Shown here: one piece after another, positions 54,241 through 62,615 of the stretch
Numbering within the stretch: position 1 is the stretch's first letter
Layout of the letters: each line of letters starts with the position of its first letter
Origin: Burkholderia sp. Leaf177
GTDB taxonomy: Bacteria > Pseudomonadota > Gammaproteobacteria > Burkholderiales > Burkholderiaceae
Reading direction: 5' to 3'
Assembly: GCF_001424345.1 (NCBI RefSeq)
Contig: NZ_LMPF01000022.1
Span: forward strand, 240,122 to 304,121
Length of the DNA stretch: 64,000 bases
Notes under the pieces: model-generated
Seen by the model: the letters and a program-made list of their open reading frames with translations, nothing else
Told to the model about the DNA's origin: nothing
Database searches by the model: none
Made by a program: the position numbers and the translations under genes

Positions 54241-54483
54241 TTAGTGCGGCGCACCTTTATCATTAGTACCCATTGCAGAGGCTGCTGCTGCCGCCGAAGC
54301 GCCGTGCAAATGCATCGCCTTGTCTCGCTTATGAAGCGTCGTTCCGATGTCGCCCTTATGCAGTTGTCCTGCTGCGGTGGACGCGGCCGTGTTGCCGCTT
54401 GAAGCTGCGTTTTGAGCGAATATAGGTGGCGCAAACGCGAGCGTGAGGACCCCAAGCAAAATCAATTTTTTCGTTTTTTCCAT
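54241..54483 (-). CDS. small secreted protein of unknown function
   Basis: An 80-residue protein. The signal peptide MEKTKKLILLGVLTLAFAPPIFA leads to a short mature part rich in Ala, Ser, Gly, His and Lys (GQLHKGDIGTTLHKRDKAMHLHG). The frame opens at 54534 but the ATG at 54483 begins a proper signal peptide and follows GAAAGATC-like purines. I do not recognise a family. The repeated HK/LH motifs could bind metal; this is speculative. Confidence 0.6.
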   Translation of the reverse strand: MEKTKKLILLGVLTLAFAPPIFAQNAASSGNTAASTAAGQLHKGDIGTTLHKRDKAMHLHGASAAAAASAMGTNDKGAPH

Positions 54484-54753
54484 GAAAGATCTCGTCAGTG
54501 GCAGGGATAAACCGTGTTTCTTATTCAAACACATTCGTTGGTCTCATGTAACTCTGGCCCGATAAACGACCTCCATCCCATCGTGCAGATGGGCCGAATG
54601 ACAAAGTACCTCGACGTTGCTCTGTCACGGACATATTGGTTCATCGGAAAATATCTTAAGATATTCTAAGTTAAGCTGTGATCGGGATGCGTCGAGCAAA
54701 CGGAAACGCGAACACGCAATGCGCTTCCAGCCCTTGCCATCACGTCACATTTA

Positions 54754-55908
54754 CTAGAACTTATGTCGGATACCGACAATCGCAGCCATCTGGTTTGAAG
54801 TCGATGACGGAGAAAGGAAGTTGATATTGGCGACGGCAGCCGTTCCGGTCGAATCAACCCCAGACGCATGCTGGTACACGGCATTAGCGTAAAGGTCGGT
54901 TCGTTTCGACAAAAAGTAATCGGCACCCATCATTCCTTGATGATATTTCGCATCGTTGACACCATACCCCTTCGTATAGTCGTATGCGATACCGAGGACC
55001 AAGGCAGGAGTGAGCTGGTACGCGAAGTTCACTTCGGCATTATGAAACTTCGCGGCGCCCCCGGCGCCTACCCTCGGTAACCCTGCTTCCGTTCCGATAT
55101 CCTTGAACTGAGTGTTACTGTATGTCGCCCCAACCGTTGCCGACCCGAATTTATAAGCGGCGGCTGCACTTATAACTTGCTGTGTCTTCGCAGAAGCGTA
55201 GCCCGAATACACTCGACTGCCCGTCATGTTGCTGGCGGTCGTGCTCGATGTCGCATTATTTCCAAAGAAAGAATAATTTGGATCTTTCACATTCAAGTAT
55301 GCAGCGCCAAGGGAAAGTGGCCCTTGTGAGTACGCGGTGCCGACTGACCAGATCTGGTTTCGGTTGAACTGTCCGGAAACACCGCCGAGGCTGTAGAGGC
55401 CGCCAAAAGTGAAGCCAGCGTAGGAATTGCTGGCGTACTTGATTGCATTGTTAGCCCGGAGCGTATTGTTCATGTTATCTAGGTCACCAGGATGGGCGCC
55501 AAAATATGACATCCACTGGTCGGCAGCGATAAAGAGGCCAGTGTAGTCAACCACTGAATCGTATTGCCGACCCAGTGTGATGGTGCCGAACTGTTTCGAA
55601 GAAATTCCGACGAAGGCCAGTCGACCAAATTCATCGCCGCCTTGCCCCAATCTTCCATTATAGGAGTTGAACCCATTCTGAAGATTGAATACAGCCGATA
55701 GGCCGCCCCCGATGTCCTCACTCCCGCGTAATCCCCAACGACTACCATTCAAATTACCGCTGCTTGCCTCATAAAGTTTCTGACCAGAATTGTTGTTACT
55801 GTATAGGAACCCCTGATCGACAATACCGTAAAGCGTAACATTGCTCTGAGCGTACGCCACGTTGCCAAGCACTGCAGTCGCTGCCATTGCATAAATCGCT
55901 TTTTTCAC
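54754..55908 (-). CDS. outer-membrane porin, OmpC/Porin_4 type
   Basis: A 384-residue porin with signal peptide MKKAIYAMAATAVLGNVAYAQ and mature start SNVTLYGIVDQGFLY. GSRWGLRGSEDIGGGLSAVFNLQNGF, GRLAFVGISSKQFGTITLGRQYD and the C-terminal strand ending IVGIRHKF are standard. It is the third porin in the window; its flanks are a small secreted protein and a CapA remnant. Confidence 0.92.
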   Translation of the reverse strand: MKKAIYAMAATAVLGNVAYAQSNVTLYGIVDQGFLYSNNNSGQKLYEASSGNLNGSRWGLRGSEDIGGGLSAVFNLQNGFNSYNGRLGQGGDEFGRLAFVGISSKQFGTITLGRQYDSVVDYTGLFIAADQWMSYFGAHPGDLDNMNNTLRANNAIKYASNSYAGFTFGGLYSLGGVSGQFNRNQIWSVGTAYSQGPLSLGAAYLNVKDPNYSFFGNNATSSTTASNMTGSRVYSGYASAKTQQVISAAAAYKFGSATVGATYSNTQFKDIGTEAGLPRVGAGGAAKFHNAEVNFAYQLTPALVLGIAYDYTKGYGVNDAKYHQGMMGADYFLSKRTDLYANAVYQHASGVDSTGTAAVANINFLSPSSTSNQMAAIVGIRHKF

Positions 55909-56200
55909 AGCAGATCCTTATTAGTAAGAACATGTTGGGCCGATACGGAAAACCTAAGGACAACTTAGCGTATCGTTTTGAGAAACTAAGATCCCAAAGG
56001 GAAGGTTGGGAAATCTACAACTCGCCAATTTATACTTTGGCTAAGGCTTACATTGCACGAACGTAAATACTACAGACCGAGGTGAAGCTGATGAATAAAG
56101 GAAGGCTTTTCAATGACATCCTTTTTTCGAAACAATCGAGTAAGCGAAGCCGCACTCTTGGGATACCGGACCGTACGATGTGCGCAAATCAGTGTCCGCG

Positions 56201-56615
56201 CTAATCCTCGAGACATGCCGCAAGTCTTGGCACCGCCGCGCGCGCTTCACATCCAGTCGGGAAAACGGAGGCGAAACTGAGAAAGCCGATCTTTGCTCCT
56301 GCTCGCTGGATGATCGTCGCCGCCCTCGCTTCTGACAGGCTAGAACCGGCTCCGACTGTTGAAATACCTTGGGACCGCAGCAGCTTCATCGTGTCTGCGA
56401 GGCCTTCGTATCCAGCATCGAGAATGTGATTGTTTGCTAGCGCCATGACGTCGAAACCGGCTAGGGACAATTCGCTGCCATTTTTGCCGGCGATAAAACG
56501 CGACAAAGACAAGATCGAATTTCTGCAATAAGTCACTAGATCCCCGGAAGGCATCACTTGAGTGCTGGCGTTTTACAAATACGTCACCAACTGCACCGAA
56601 CATCCATTTAGTCAT
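56201..56615 (-). pseudogene. CapA-family (poly-gamma-glutamate-type) protein, decayed
   Basis: Two minus-strand frames are needed. The first (56615 to about 56500) reads MFGAVGDVFVKRQ, the metallophosphatase-like GDV start of CapA proteins. The second (about 56500-56201) reads LAGFDVMALANNHILDAGYEGLADTMKLL and GISTVGAGSSLSEARAATI, the ANNHxxD core. The segment between them that normally holds NxE is missing, and the C-terminal two thirds are lost. Full family members are around 350-400 residues, so this is a non-functional remnant. Confidence 0.75.
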
Positions 56616-57006
56616 TACTGCTCCAACCCAAGCTCAATCGGGTTTCGAGATTATTGAGATGCGAATGACATTCAGTCAACGAGCAGGTGCGAGAATAAAT
56701 AGTAAGGGTATCTTGTATCGCTCCAGCACAGTTCGCCATTTTGTACTATGAAACCAGGGCTTACTAAGCGAGCGCATATGTCGTCGATTCGTTGACAAGT
56801 GCGCGAGTGTTCTAAGTGACTCGTTTAAATATCCCAAGTGCCTTAGCTATCTTCGATTTGCTTAGTATCATCTAAGCTACGAAGCCTTCTCCACATAAAT
56901 GAATGATGAGAGTTTGGATTCGATACAGCAGGGCACCCTCTAAACCTTTGAGGGTTACGCCTTTTCTTTTCGCTGCTAGAGAATGCTTGGCAGACTGCTA
57001 CCTTTT
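56616..57006. other. intergenic region, about 390 bases
   Basis: Between the CapA remnant and the 3' end of the MFS gene. No coding potential, repeat or terminator that I can support. Confidence 0.4.
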
Positions 57007-58326
57007 TCAGACAAGAGAGCGTTTGTAGGTTTCCGGCAATACGATTAAATAGGTGAAAATCGAAACAATACAAATAACGCCTATGTAAGCTGCGAGATAC
57101 AAAGTACCGCCCTTCCCCTGTAACCAAGTCGCAACGAGCGGGGCAGTGCCTCCGAAAATCAATGCGGAAATCGCATACGGTACGCCAATTCCCGATGTTC
57201 GTATGTGAGTGGGAAACAGCTCCGCGAAGACTGTTCCGATCACCGAATTATTCATCGCAACGAAGAGCGAACCTACAACTGCTACAAGCAAATAGGTACG
57301 AAAAGTTGCGACCCCTACTAGCATTGAGAGAAGCGGATAAGTGAAAAAGAGAAAAAGGAAAGCGGCTGATATGAGCATAGGCTTTCTGCCTATCCGATCA
57401 GAGACGGCCGCAAGAATCGGAACCGCGACGCAAAAAACGACGTTCGCGATCACGCTGCCGGTGAATGCCTGCGCAAGGTTCATCTGACCGACAAGGTGCG
57501 CATAGGTAGGAAGAAAAATCATCCACATAAAATATTGAACTGTATTCATTTGAATCACAAAAACCGTAAAAACCTCTTTCGGGTAAGCTCTCAGGGAACT
57601 CAGGATCGATACGATTCCTACACGCTGTTGATCAACGGCCTTTGTAAGTCTCTCAAACGCGGGGGTTTCTCCGATATCGCGGCGGATATAAAGCCCAAAG
57701 AGAGACAAAATCGCGCCGAGCACGAATGGCAAACGCCATCCCCAAGAGGTGAGTGTCGCGGGCGCGAAGCTTGCGGAAACCAGACCAGAAACGCCGGTTG
57801 CCATAAGGATACCCAAGCCGATGGCCGCCATTTGCGGCGAAGCATTTACAGCCCGATGTCGGTTCGACGCATGCTCGTTCAGGAAAGTCACTGCAATTTG
57901 AAACTCACCTCCGGCAGCTATACCCTGTAGCAATCTTGCAAACACAAGAAGAAGCGGCGCTACAAGCCCTACTTGCGCGTAGGTCGGGCAAAGCGCAACA
58001 ATAAGGCATCCACCACCAGACATAAGAATCGTGGCAGACAATAGTTTTCGGCGGCCGAGTTTGTCGGCAAGCGGGGATAGTAGAAACGCGCCAAGTGGCC
58101 TTCCAACATAGCCAATTGCGAAGACGGAATAGCTTGCGATCAATGATGCGGCAAGGCTGCTAGCGGGAAAGATCTGTTGCGCAAAGATGGCAGTCATTAA
58201 TCCATAGATAGACCAGTCGTACCATTCAATCAGGTGGCCGACCGAGCCGGCCAAAAGTGTCTTGAACCGGTTCCCCTTGCGCTGTTCGGACGCTATCTCG
58301 AGACCATGTGCCGAGGGATTTTTCAT
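57007..58326 (-). CDS. MFS metabolite:H+ symporter (KgtP/ShiA-like)
   Basis: A 439-residue, 12-span transporter of the metabolite-H+ symporter family, which carries organic acids such as 2-oxoglutarate, shikimate or dicarboxylates. Hallmarks are HLIEWYDWSIYGLMT at the start of span 1, LADKLGRRKLL between spans 2 and 3, and GIAAGGEFQIAVTFLNEHA. The ATG at 58326 has AGGA 7 bases upstream; the longer frame would need a TTG. Upstream lies the palindrome shared with the aldehyde dehydrogenase and XRE genes, so it likely belongs to the same regulon. The substrate is not known. Confidence 0.9.
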   Translation of the reverse strand: MKNPSAHGLEIASEQRKGNRFKTLLAGSVGHLIEWYDWSIYGLMTAIFAQQIFPASSLAASLIASYSVFAIGYVGRPLGAFLLSPLADKLGRRKLLSATILMSGGGCLIVALCPTYAQVGLVAPLLLVFARLLQGIAAGGEFQIAVTFLNEHASNRHRAVNASPQMAAIGLGILMATGVSGLVSASFAPATLTSWGWRLPFVLGAILSLFGLYIRRDIGETPAFERLTKAVDQQRVGIVSILSSLRAYPKEVFTVFVIQMNTVQYFMWMIFLPTYAHLVGQMNLAQAFTGSVIANVVFCVAVPILAAVSDRIGRKPMLISAAFLFLFFTYPLLSMLVGVATFRTYLLVAVVGSLFVAMNNSVIGTVFAELFPTHIRTSGIGVPYAISALIFGGTAPLVATWLQGKGGTLYLAAYIGVICIVSIFTYLIVLPETYKRSLV

Positions 58327-58420
58327 GCCTTTTCCTGGTTGTGCTACCGCCAAGCCTAACGACAGTCAATGTCGGCCATGGGAGTCGATAGCGTTGTGAA
58401 TAGCTGAACGGCTGAGTAAA

Positions 58421-58434
58421 TTCACTATATTGAA
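58421..58434. promoter_or_regulatory. shared palindrome upstream of the MFS gene (TTCACTATATTGAA)
   Basis: An imperfect palindrome; on the coding strand of the MFS gene it reads TTCAATATAGTGAA. It is 95 bases before the start codon. Five bases further out lies AAAATTTCGT, whose complement recurs near the XRE gene site at 61.8 kb. Confidence 0.6.
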
Positions 58435-58952
58435 CTCAAAAAATTTCGTCAACAAAATATTGTGCTTTTGCAGCTTCGGCGATCGCTTTCGTATGTTGAT
58501 GCCTCACCTACCTTTTCGAACTGGCCATTCGAGTTGTCCTGAATCACCCGTTCCCTTTGCGTCTTTGATCGTATTTGAAAGATAGGACCGGTGAATGTCG
58601 TAAACCCCTATATAAGCCGTAAATACTTGAGTAGCCATCTTTCGGTAGTGGAAACCCTGAGCGGGTAATCTCTTAGAGGCCTATTGATATGGTGGAAACC
58701 GTATGAATTGAAAAGCAACCTTGAAAAACGAGTTTCTGAAAATAAACTGACTACCGAGCTTCTGTGTCTCCGGATAGTGATATCTGAGGTTCTACCGAAT
58801 ACTTCGCACTACCGCGACAAGCCTGATAGTCAGTATTGTGGGCTACTGGCGCGAGCATAGAGTCTTAGGAGCGGTATCGGTCTTGCCATAAAGGCGCTCA
58901 GGTTCTCGTCGAACGTGATCGCTTTTCATCCCACGGCAACCTTGGGGTGAAA
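58435..58952. other. intergenic region, about 520 bases
   Basis: Between the MFS promoter region and the 3' end of the XRE-cupin gene. Only short, unconvincing frames. I see nothing else. Confidence 0.4.
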
Positions 58953-59591
58953 TCAGAGATGGATGAAATTTTGCTTTGTGTTCATAATCCATAGGCAACG
59001 AGCTTCCGCATCAGTTTCGTTACAGATGGAGTGTGGGAGTGCGCTTTTGAATTGGAAACTATCGCCAGTAATGAGTTGTCGTTTCACTCCGTCGATAGAT
59101 AACGTGATGATTCCTTCTAATACCAATCCAGCCTTTTCTCCGGCACCTATAAGCATTTCTTCGGCCGAAGAACGAGGTGGGAAGCTTACAATCATCACTT
59201 GAAGGTCGTGGTCCCCATGGGGTGATAGCAGCTGCTTCTTAACGCCGGTATCACCCACTCGGAAGAGTGGCCCTTCACCTCGCTTTCGAACGGTCTGATG
59301 ATCAGAAGGGAGCTCAAAAACGAAATTGTCTTCTAGAAGCGTGGTCAAAGGCACTAATAACGCTAAGCGCAACCGTTCAAGAATTCGAATCGAGGGATTT
59401 GACACGCCTCGTTCGATCTGACTAATCATCCCGGTGGAAACGCCTGAAAGGACCGAGAGTGCGACAAGAGATAAGTTTTTTTGCTTTCGAAGCCTCAATA
59501 GTCGCTTGCCAACTCCACCGCTTGCATTCATTTTTTGTTTTACAAGATAAGGACGTTCTCTAAACCCGGGAGCACTGCGACCCATTGCCAT
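58953..59591 (-). CDS. XRE-family regulator with cupin domain (paralogue 1)
   Basis: A 212-residue regulator with helix-turn-helix (KRLLRLRKQKNLSLVALSVLSGVSTGMISQIERGVSNPSIRILERLRLAL) and a C-terminal cupin (GEKAGLVLEGIITLSIDG, GDSFQFKSALPHSI). It is clearly paralogous to the gene at 61911: the same STGMxSQIERGxxNPSI and LSPxxDHDLQ blocks occur in order. The start at 59591 is taken; an internal ATG (59531) directly before the HTH is possible. It lies 53 bases behind the aldehyde dehydrogenase gene and is probably co-transcribed. Confidence 0.9.
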   Translation of the reverse strand: MAMGRSAPGFRERPYLVKQKMNASGGVGKRLLRLRKQKNLSLVALSVLSGVSTGMISQIERGVSNPSIRILERLRLALLVPLTTLLEDNFVFELPSDHQTVRKRGEGPLFRVGDTGVKKQLLSPHGDHDLQVMIVSFPPRSSAEEMLIGAGEKAGLVLEGIITLSIDGVKRQLITGDSFQFKSALPHSICNETDAEARCLWIMNTKQNFIHL

Positions 59592-59644
59592 GACGCTCAG
59601 CTTTGCAAACCTCCGAGACGGTTATCCGCTGCTCAAAGAATGCT

Positions 59645-61165
59645 TTACACATCATTCGCATCCTCTTCGATGGCATCGAAATCGATCAGAATACTTTTTT
59701 GGCGCATGCATGCCTCCATTGCTTGTCGGCCGAGGTCTTTACCTACGCCCGATCGTTTAAATCCGCCCGTTGGAATGATCATGTCGCCGCTACGGCCATA
59801 GCGATTGACCCAAATAGTTCCAGCAGCAATGCCGCGCGTCGCACGCAGTGCCTGGCCGATGTCGCTTGTATGTATCCCCGCTGCTAGGCCGTAAATTGGA
59901 TGCCCAGCGAGCGCTATACCTTCTTCTTCTTCTTCGAAAGTTTGGACCGTTAACACTGGGCCAAAAATCTCTTCAACCACCGCGGTATTGGTTTCTGTCA
60001 CATTGCCTAGTAGAGTAGGACGATGATAAAAGCCCTTCCCAGTGCCCTCGAAGAATCCTCCGCCATGGAGCACTTCAGCACCTTCATCGCGGCTTTTCGA
60101 GACTAAGAAGTCAATTCTGGAGGCTTGGGCTTGACTGATGATTGGCGAATAAGTCGTCCTGCTGTCCCACGTAACACCAGCCTTTATGGGCTCCAATAAG
60201 GCCGTCACCGCTTGAATCAATGGGCCTGCAATCCGCTCGTGAACAATAAGACGTGTTCCGGCGACGCAGGCTTGGCCTCCGTTACTCGTGAACCCACGAA
60301 CAATGCACTTTGCAGCATGTGCAAGGTTAGGCACATGCTCAAATACGAGTTGTGGGCTTTTGCCTCCAAGCTCGAGAGTTACCGGCTTCACTCCGTGCTC
60401 TGCGATATCGCGCATGATCGCTGCGCCAGTCCGAGTAGAGCCTGTGAAGCTTACTTTTGAAACGTCTGGATGCCGTACAAGCGATGCGCCAGCCGTTTGC
60501 CCCCTACCATGGATAACGTTAAATATCCCAGGCGGTATCCCCGCCTCAATTGCCAGTTCGGCAAGACGAACCGTCGAAAATGGCGTCATTTCTGATGGCT
60601 TTAATACGACTGCATTGCCAGCCGCAAGGGCGGGACCGCATTTCCACGAAGCCATCGAAAGTGGAAAATTCCAAGGTGTGATCGCACCTATTACTCCGTA
60701 AGGCTCCGTAGCGATTAGCCCGAGGCTGTTAGTTCGTGTCGCGGCAACGTCGCCACCCAGTTTGTCCGCCATTTCGGCAAAAAAACGAATGGCCTCGGCA
60801 GTAAAAGGAACGTCGTCGGAAAAAGCGGCATACACCGGGCGTGTTGAACTAACCGCCTCAAGCTTCGCAAGATTTTCTACGTCACGATCAATGAGTGACG
60901 CCCAACGGAGCAAGATGCGCCCTCTTTCGCGAGGAGATCTAGTGCCCCAGCCGCTGATCCGAAGTGCTTCAATCGAGTTTGAAACTGCGAAATCAACGGT
61001 TTCCTTGCTTGCGTCTGGAATACTCGCTAAAAATTGACCGTCTGAAGGGCGCACCACGGCGATTTCGTCTTCTGCAGTAGGCGCACTGTAGGCCTGTCCT
61101 CCAATGTAGTGAGCAGAATTAAAAGTCAATGTGACAGGGTCGAAGTCCAAGAAAGTGCTAGTCAT
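59645..61165 (-). CDS. NAD(P)-dependent aldehyde dehydrogenase
   Basis: A 506-residue enzyme oxidising an aldehyde to the acid. Catalytic residues are intact: Asn166 (TPWNFP), Lys189 (VLKPSE), Glu265 (LELGGKS) and Cys300 (GGQACVAGTRL). The cofactor motif SFTGSTRTG is present. The family is broad (betaine, aminobutyraldehyde, hydroxymuconic semialdehyde types), so the substrate is open. Its ATG lies 30 bases after the shared palindrome. The MFS transporter, HyuB and XRE-cupin neighbours suggest catabolism of one imported compound. Confidence 0.93.
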   Translation of the reverse strand: MTSTFLDFDPVTLTFNSAHYIGGQAYSAPTAEDEIAVVRPSDGQFLASIPDASKETVDFAVSNSIEALRISGWGTRSPRERGRILLRWASLIDRDVENLAKLEAVSSTRPVYAAFSDDVPFTAEAIRFFAEMADKLGGDVAATRTNSLGLIATEPYGVIGAITPWNFPLSMASWKCGPALAAGNAVVLKPSEMTPFSTVRLAELAIEAGIPPGIFNVIHGRGQTAGASLVRHPDVSKVSFTGSTRTGAAIMRDIAEHGVKPVTLELGGKSPQLVFEHVPNLAHAAKCIVRGFTSNGGQACVAGTRLIVHERIAGPLIQAVTALLEPIKAGVTWDSRTTYSPIISQAQASRIDFLVSKSRDEGAEVLHGGGFFEGTGKGFYHRPTLLGNVTETNTAVVEEIFGPVLTVQTFEEEEEGIALAGHPIYGLAAGIHTSDIGQALRATRGIAAGTIWVNRYGRSGDMIIPTGGFKRSGVGKDLGRQAMEACMRQKSILIDFDAIEEDANDV

Positions 61166-61194
61166 GTTGGTTCCCAGTGGAAAGCGCGCGTGTT

Positions 61195-61208
61195 TTCATT
61201 ATATTGAA
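61195..61208. promoter_or_regulatory. shared palindrome upstream of the aldehyde dehydrogenase gene (TTCATTATATTGAA)
   Basis: On the coding strand it reads TTCAATATAATGAA, 30 bases before the ATG, a typical position for an operator over the promoter. It differs from the MFS site at a single base. Confidence 0.6.
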
Positions 61209-61819
61209 GTTTAGACCTTCGGTCGCAGCTTAGATGAATTTTTAAAAGGGTCTTTTCGCGTGCAGCTGACTTCTTGTTTGTAAATAGATCGGCACGTGCA
61301 GGTCCCCGAGATGCAAATAGATATAGACCCACAAAAGACAGACTGCGTTGAGGCCCACTTTTCAGGCCGTTCTTTGGCCTCCGCTCTAGGAGATAGGAGC
61401 CGAGCGGCCGATCGGCGAGACGCCAGAGATGCCGACTTAGCTCGCACGCTTGCACCTAGGCCGACATCCCCGGTCTCGGAACTGATGTGGTGTGGCGCGG
61501 TGCTTCGGGCTAATCGTGCGATAGCTATCGTCGAGACTGGTGAAGCTTAAAAGGCGGGCTATCAAAATGCCTATATCAGCAAGGGTGGTTTGCGTAAGTC
61601 GACAGGGTTGAAGCAATACTTAGCAGATCTGCGGCTGCTTTTGGAATGTGCGTGACAGCTACGCTGCTGGGATGGGATGACCCGAGCCGCGTCATGAGGA
61701 ATGAAGTTTCGGGGAACATATGTGCGTACGGGATCACGGCCGACACGATCCAGGCGCATTACTCGCTGACAAAAACCCGCAGAAACTTACTGCGGAAAAC
61801 AAAATTTACCGCTATTATT
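61209..61819. other. intergenic region, about 610 bases
   Basis: Between the divergent aldehyde dehydrogenase and XRE genes. Frames at 61296 (84 codons) and 61571-61759 lack recognisable products. The excess length over a simple divergent promoter suggests decayed DNA, but I cannot name a source gene. Confidence 0.4.
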
Positions 61820-61833
61820 TTCAATATATTGAC
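61820..61833. promoter_or_regulatory. shared palindrome upstream of the second XRE-cupin gene (TTCAATATATTGAC)
   Basis: Contains the perfect 12-base palindrome TCAATATATTGA (61821-61832), about 78 bases before the ATG at 61911. Four bases later comes ACGAAATTTT (61838-61847), the complement of the accessory motif next to the MFS site. It may serve autoregulation. Confidence 0.6.
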
Positions 61834-61910
61834 GATAACGAAATTTTGTTTTATAAGTAGAGCCGCCTCGGTATCCGTCGGATGCCGTCAATTGTTAACG
61901 TTCATTTATC

Positions 61911-62546
61911 ATGCCCAAGAAGCAAGTAGTCGCTGTCAAAGAAAATTCCGTAAATGAGGGTCAAGTTGGCCAGCGACTTCGTGCGATTCGCATGTTGCGC
62001 AAATTGTCTATCAATGAGCTGTCGTTGAAGGCGGGCGTCTCAACGGGCATGGTTAGCCAAATTGAGCGGGGCCTTGCTAATCCGTCCATAAAAATGCTTG
62101 AACGATTAAGGCAAGCGCTTGATGTTCCACTGACCTCGTTTCTTGAAGACAGCGTACCTGAAAGACAGAGCGCACTTGAGAACGGGTTCGACGACGTCGA
62201 AGCTGCGATTCGGCGCGTCAACGACAGACCAGTCTTTCAGGTTGGCCCAAACGGAATCGTCAAGGAGCTCCTTTCGCCACGTCGAGATCACGATCTGCAA
62301 TTTATGATTGTTCTCCTTCCCGCTGGCGTCGGCTCTGAAGAAGTGCTCATCGGCAGCGGGGAAAAGGCAGGATTGGTACTTGAGGGAAACGTCTTGCTGC
62401 AGATAGCTGATCAAAGTGCGGAGCTCTTTACAGGCGATAGTTTTCAGTTCAGTAGTACGCTGCCCCATAGCCTTCGAAACGGAAGCGATAGGACCGCACG
62501 TATTCTTTGGATCATGAACACCAAGCGTCCTGTCGTACACATTTAA
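61911..62546 (+). CDS. XRE-family regulator with cupin domain (paralogue 2)
   Basis: A 211-residue regulator: helix-turn-helix (QRLRAIRMLRKLSINELSLKAGVSTGMVSQIERGLANPSIKMLERLRQAL) and cupin (GEKAGLVLEGNVLLQIAD, GDSFQFSSTLPHSLRNG). It ends LWIMNTKRPVVHI, matching LWIMNTKQNFIHL of paralogue 1. It is divergent from the aldehyde dehydrogenase and convergent with HyuB. Two such closely related regulators within 3 kb imply either duplication with split effectors or a recent merging of two modules. Confidence 0.9.
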   Translation: MPKKQVVAVKENSVNEGQVGQRLRAIRMLRKLSINELSLKAGVSTGMVSQIERGLANPSIKMLERLRQALDVPLTSFLEDSVPERQSALENGFDDVEAAIRRVNDRPVFQVGPNGIVKELLSPRRDHDLQFMIVLLPAGVGSEEVLIGSGEKAGLVLEGNVLLQIADQSAELFTGDSFQFSSTLPHSLRNGSDRTARILWIMNTKRPVVHI

Positions 62547-62562
62547 GCTAACTAATAAAATG

Positions 62563-62600
62563 CCGCCGCTGCAGGCGTAAAAGCCTGAAGGGCGGGTTTT
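62563..62600. terminator. hairpin terminator between XRE-cupin and HyuB
   Basis: Outer stem CCGCC/GGCGG and inner stem AGGC/GCCT, followed by GTTTT on the plus strand; on the other strand TTTTATT follows. Lying between two convergent genes, it probably works in both directions. Confidence 0.6.
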
Positions 62601-62615
62601 CGGTGTGCGCAACTG

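Noticed and set aside
61296..61550. 84-codon plus-strand frame between aldehyde dehydrogenase and XRE genes
   Set aside because: Low-complexity Arg/Ala-rich product typical of shadow frames; no family.
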